Positions 5,260 to 6,000 of a stretch of 6,000 bases of DNA are shown piece by piece. Each line of letters opens with the position of its first letter. Within the stretch, counting starts at the first letter, position 1. Origin of the DNA: Clostridiaceae bacterium (GTDB lineage: Bacteria > Bacillota_A > Clostridia > Acetivibrionales > Acetivibrionaceae); the NCBI GenBank assembly GCA_012513545.1, contig JAAZCB010000034.1:1-6000 (forward strand), read 5' to 3'. The translations under genes and the position numbers were made by a program. Under the pieces are notes generated by a model. It did no database searches, was not told the origin of the DNA, and saw only the letters and a program-made list of their open reading frames with translations.

Positions 5260-5754
5260 ATGGCAGAGATACTTGATAACATTCTCGAACTTGAAGAGGA
5301 CACACAAAAGGGGAAGTTCCTGACGTTTGTAATTGGCAACGAGGTATATGGAATTGAAATAAAATTTGTTACAGAAATAATTGGAATACAATTAATTACA
5401 GAAGTACCTGAATTACCGGATTATGTAAGAGGAATAATTAATTTAAGAGGCAAGATTATTCCTGTTCTGGATGTAAGATTGCGGTTTAAAAGGGAGTTCA
5501 AAGAGTATAATGACAGAACCTGCATTGTTGTAGTTGATATCAAGGAGTTGTCAGTAGGATTGATTGTAGATAGCGTTGCAGAAGTTATTTCAATATCTGA
5601 GAACAATATTGTTGAACCTCCTGATTCAAATACCGGTTTCAATAACAAGTATATAAAGGGTATAGGTAAAGTCGGAGATGAAGTGAAACTATTACTCGAT
5701 TGCAACAAGCTTCTCAATGATGATGAGTGTGATAATTTAAGCAAAATAAATTAA
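5260..5754 (+). CDS. cheW: Chemotaxis coupling protein CheW
   Basis: This 164-residue protein consists of one CheW (SH3-like) domain that bridges chemoreceptors and the P5 domain of CheA. Diagnostic segments are FLTFVIGNEVYGIEI (20-34), the ITEVPELPDYVRGIINLRG stretch (46-64) followed by KIIPVLDVRLRF, then IVDSVAEVI (102-110). It ends with the usual GIGKVGDEVKLLLDCNKLL strand-helix (134-152). There is no attached receiver domain, so it is CheW rather than CheV. Length is normal for the family, with a short acidic N-terminal extension and a short tail. It lies 26 nt after cheA and 30 nt before cheR in the same orientation. No terminator is seen on either side. Confidence 0.95.
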   Translation: MAEILDNILELEEDTQKGKFLTFVIGNEVYGIEIKFVTEIIGIQLITEVPELPDYVRGIINLRGKIIPVLDVRLRFKREFKEYNDRTCIVVVDIKELSVGLIVDSVAEVISISENNIVEPPDSNTGFNNKYIKGIGKVGDEVKLLLDCNKLLNDDECDNLSKIN

Positions 5755-5784
5755 TATACCAATATTTTAAGTGGTGGGGTTAAG

Positions 5785-6000
5785 ATGGTAAATATCACAG
5801 ATAAAGAGTTTTCTAAATTGACCGAATATATCAAGAGTAATTATGGAATAAACCTGAGTGAAAAGAAGAAGGCTCTTGTAGTAGGCAGGTTGCAGAACAT
5901 TCTTTATTTAAAAAATTTTAGCAGCTTTTCAGATTATTTTAATTATGTGATATCTGACAAAACCGGTGAAGCTGTTATTACACTTGTAAACAAGCTAACC
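5785..6000 (+). CDS. cheR: Chemoreceptor methyltransferase CheR, N-terminal part (cut by window end)
   Basis: The first 72 codons of an open frame that runs off the right edge. ATG 5785 follows GGTGGGG (5773-5779) by 5 nt. The visible residues match the small helical CheR N-terminal domain (KEFSKLTEYIKSNYGINLSE, then KKKALVVGRLQN, then YFNYVISDKTGEAVITLVNKLT). That domain contacts the receptor methylation helices, and LVNKLT marks the lead into the SAM-dependent methyltransferase domain, which lies outside the window. CheR adds methyl groups to receptor glutamates for adaptation. Its place after cheW supports the assignment. Catalytic residues cannot be checked here. Confidence 0.88.
   Translation, partial: MVNITDKEFSKLTEYIKSNYGINLSEKKKALVVGRLQNILYLKNFSSFSDYFNYVISDKTGEAVITLVNKLT

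Noticed and set aside
5421..5744. Minus-strand 107-codon open frame opposite cheW
   Set aside because: Antisense shadow of the CheW domain, low-complexity and Ser/Leu-rich, with no supporting signals.

Overview
The window looks like the chromosome of a low-G+C, endospore-forming member of the Clostridia. It is AT-rich and carries spoIVB next to spo0A, which is the gene order of spore-forming Firmicutes. The Spo0A DNA-binding helix is textbook Firmicute, and the chemotaxis proteins look clostridial. A cellulolytic or Ruminiclostridium/Acetivibrio-type relative is my guess from general protein flavour only; the sequence alone does not settle the genus.

Layout: (1) positions 1-201 hold the 3' end of spoIVB on the + strand. 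(2) 202-632 is a noncoding region ending in a vegetative-type promoter (TTGAAA, 17 bp, TATAAT). The spacer of this promoter contains a perfect Spo0A box, so spo0A is probably autoregulated. (3) spo0A (633-1445, TTG start) is followed by an unusually dense array of stem-loops (1473-1643), including two near-copies of the same bidirectional terminator. (4) A convergent minus-strand gene (1709-2416) encodes a small metallo-beta-lactamase-fold hydrolase of unknown substrate with its own promoter. (5) A divergent promoter near 2561-2588 probably starts a chemotaxis operon, cheY (2657-3010), cheA (3083-5233), cheW (5260-5754) and cheR (5785 onward, cut by the window end), all on the + strand with no strong terminator between them.

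How the parts work together: SpoIVB is the sigma-K checkpoint protease acting late in sporulation, and Spo0A is the master switch that starts sporulation. They are neighbours but probably transcribed separately. CheW couples receptors to the CheA kinase, CheA phosphorylates CheY, and CheR methylates the receptors for adaptation. The window therefore joins a conserved sporulation locus to the start of a chemotaxis-type signalling operon, with an unrelated-looking hydrolase gene between them.

I see no mobile element, CRISPR array, tRNA or rRNA, and no clearly novel system. The points most worth a second look are the Spo0A box inside the spo0A promoter, the duplicated terminators, and the symmetric half-sites around the che promoter -10. 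Three start codons were moved downstream of the longest open frames because the ribosome binding sites fit the internal ATG better (the hydrolase gene, cheY and cheW).
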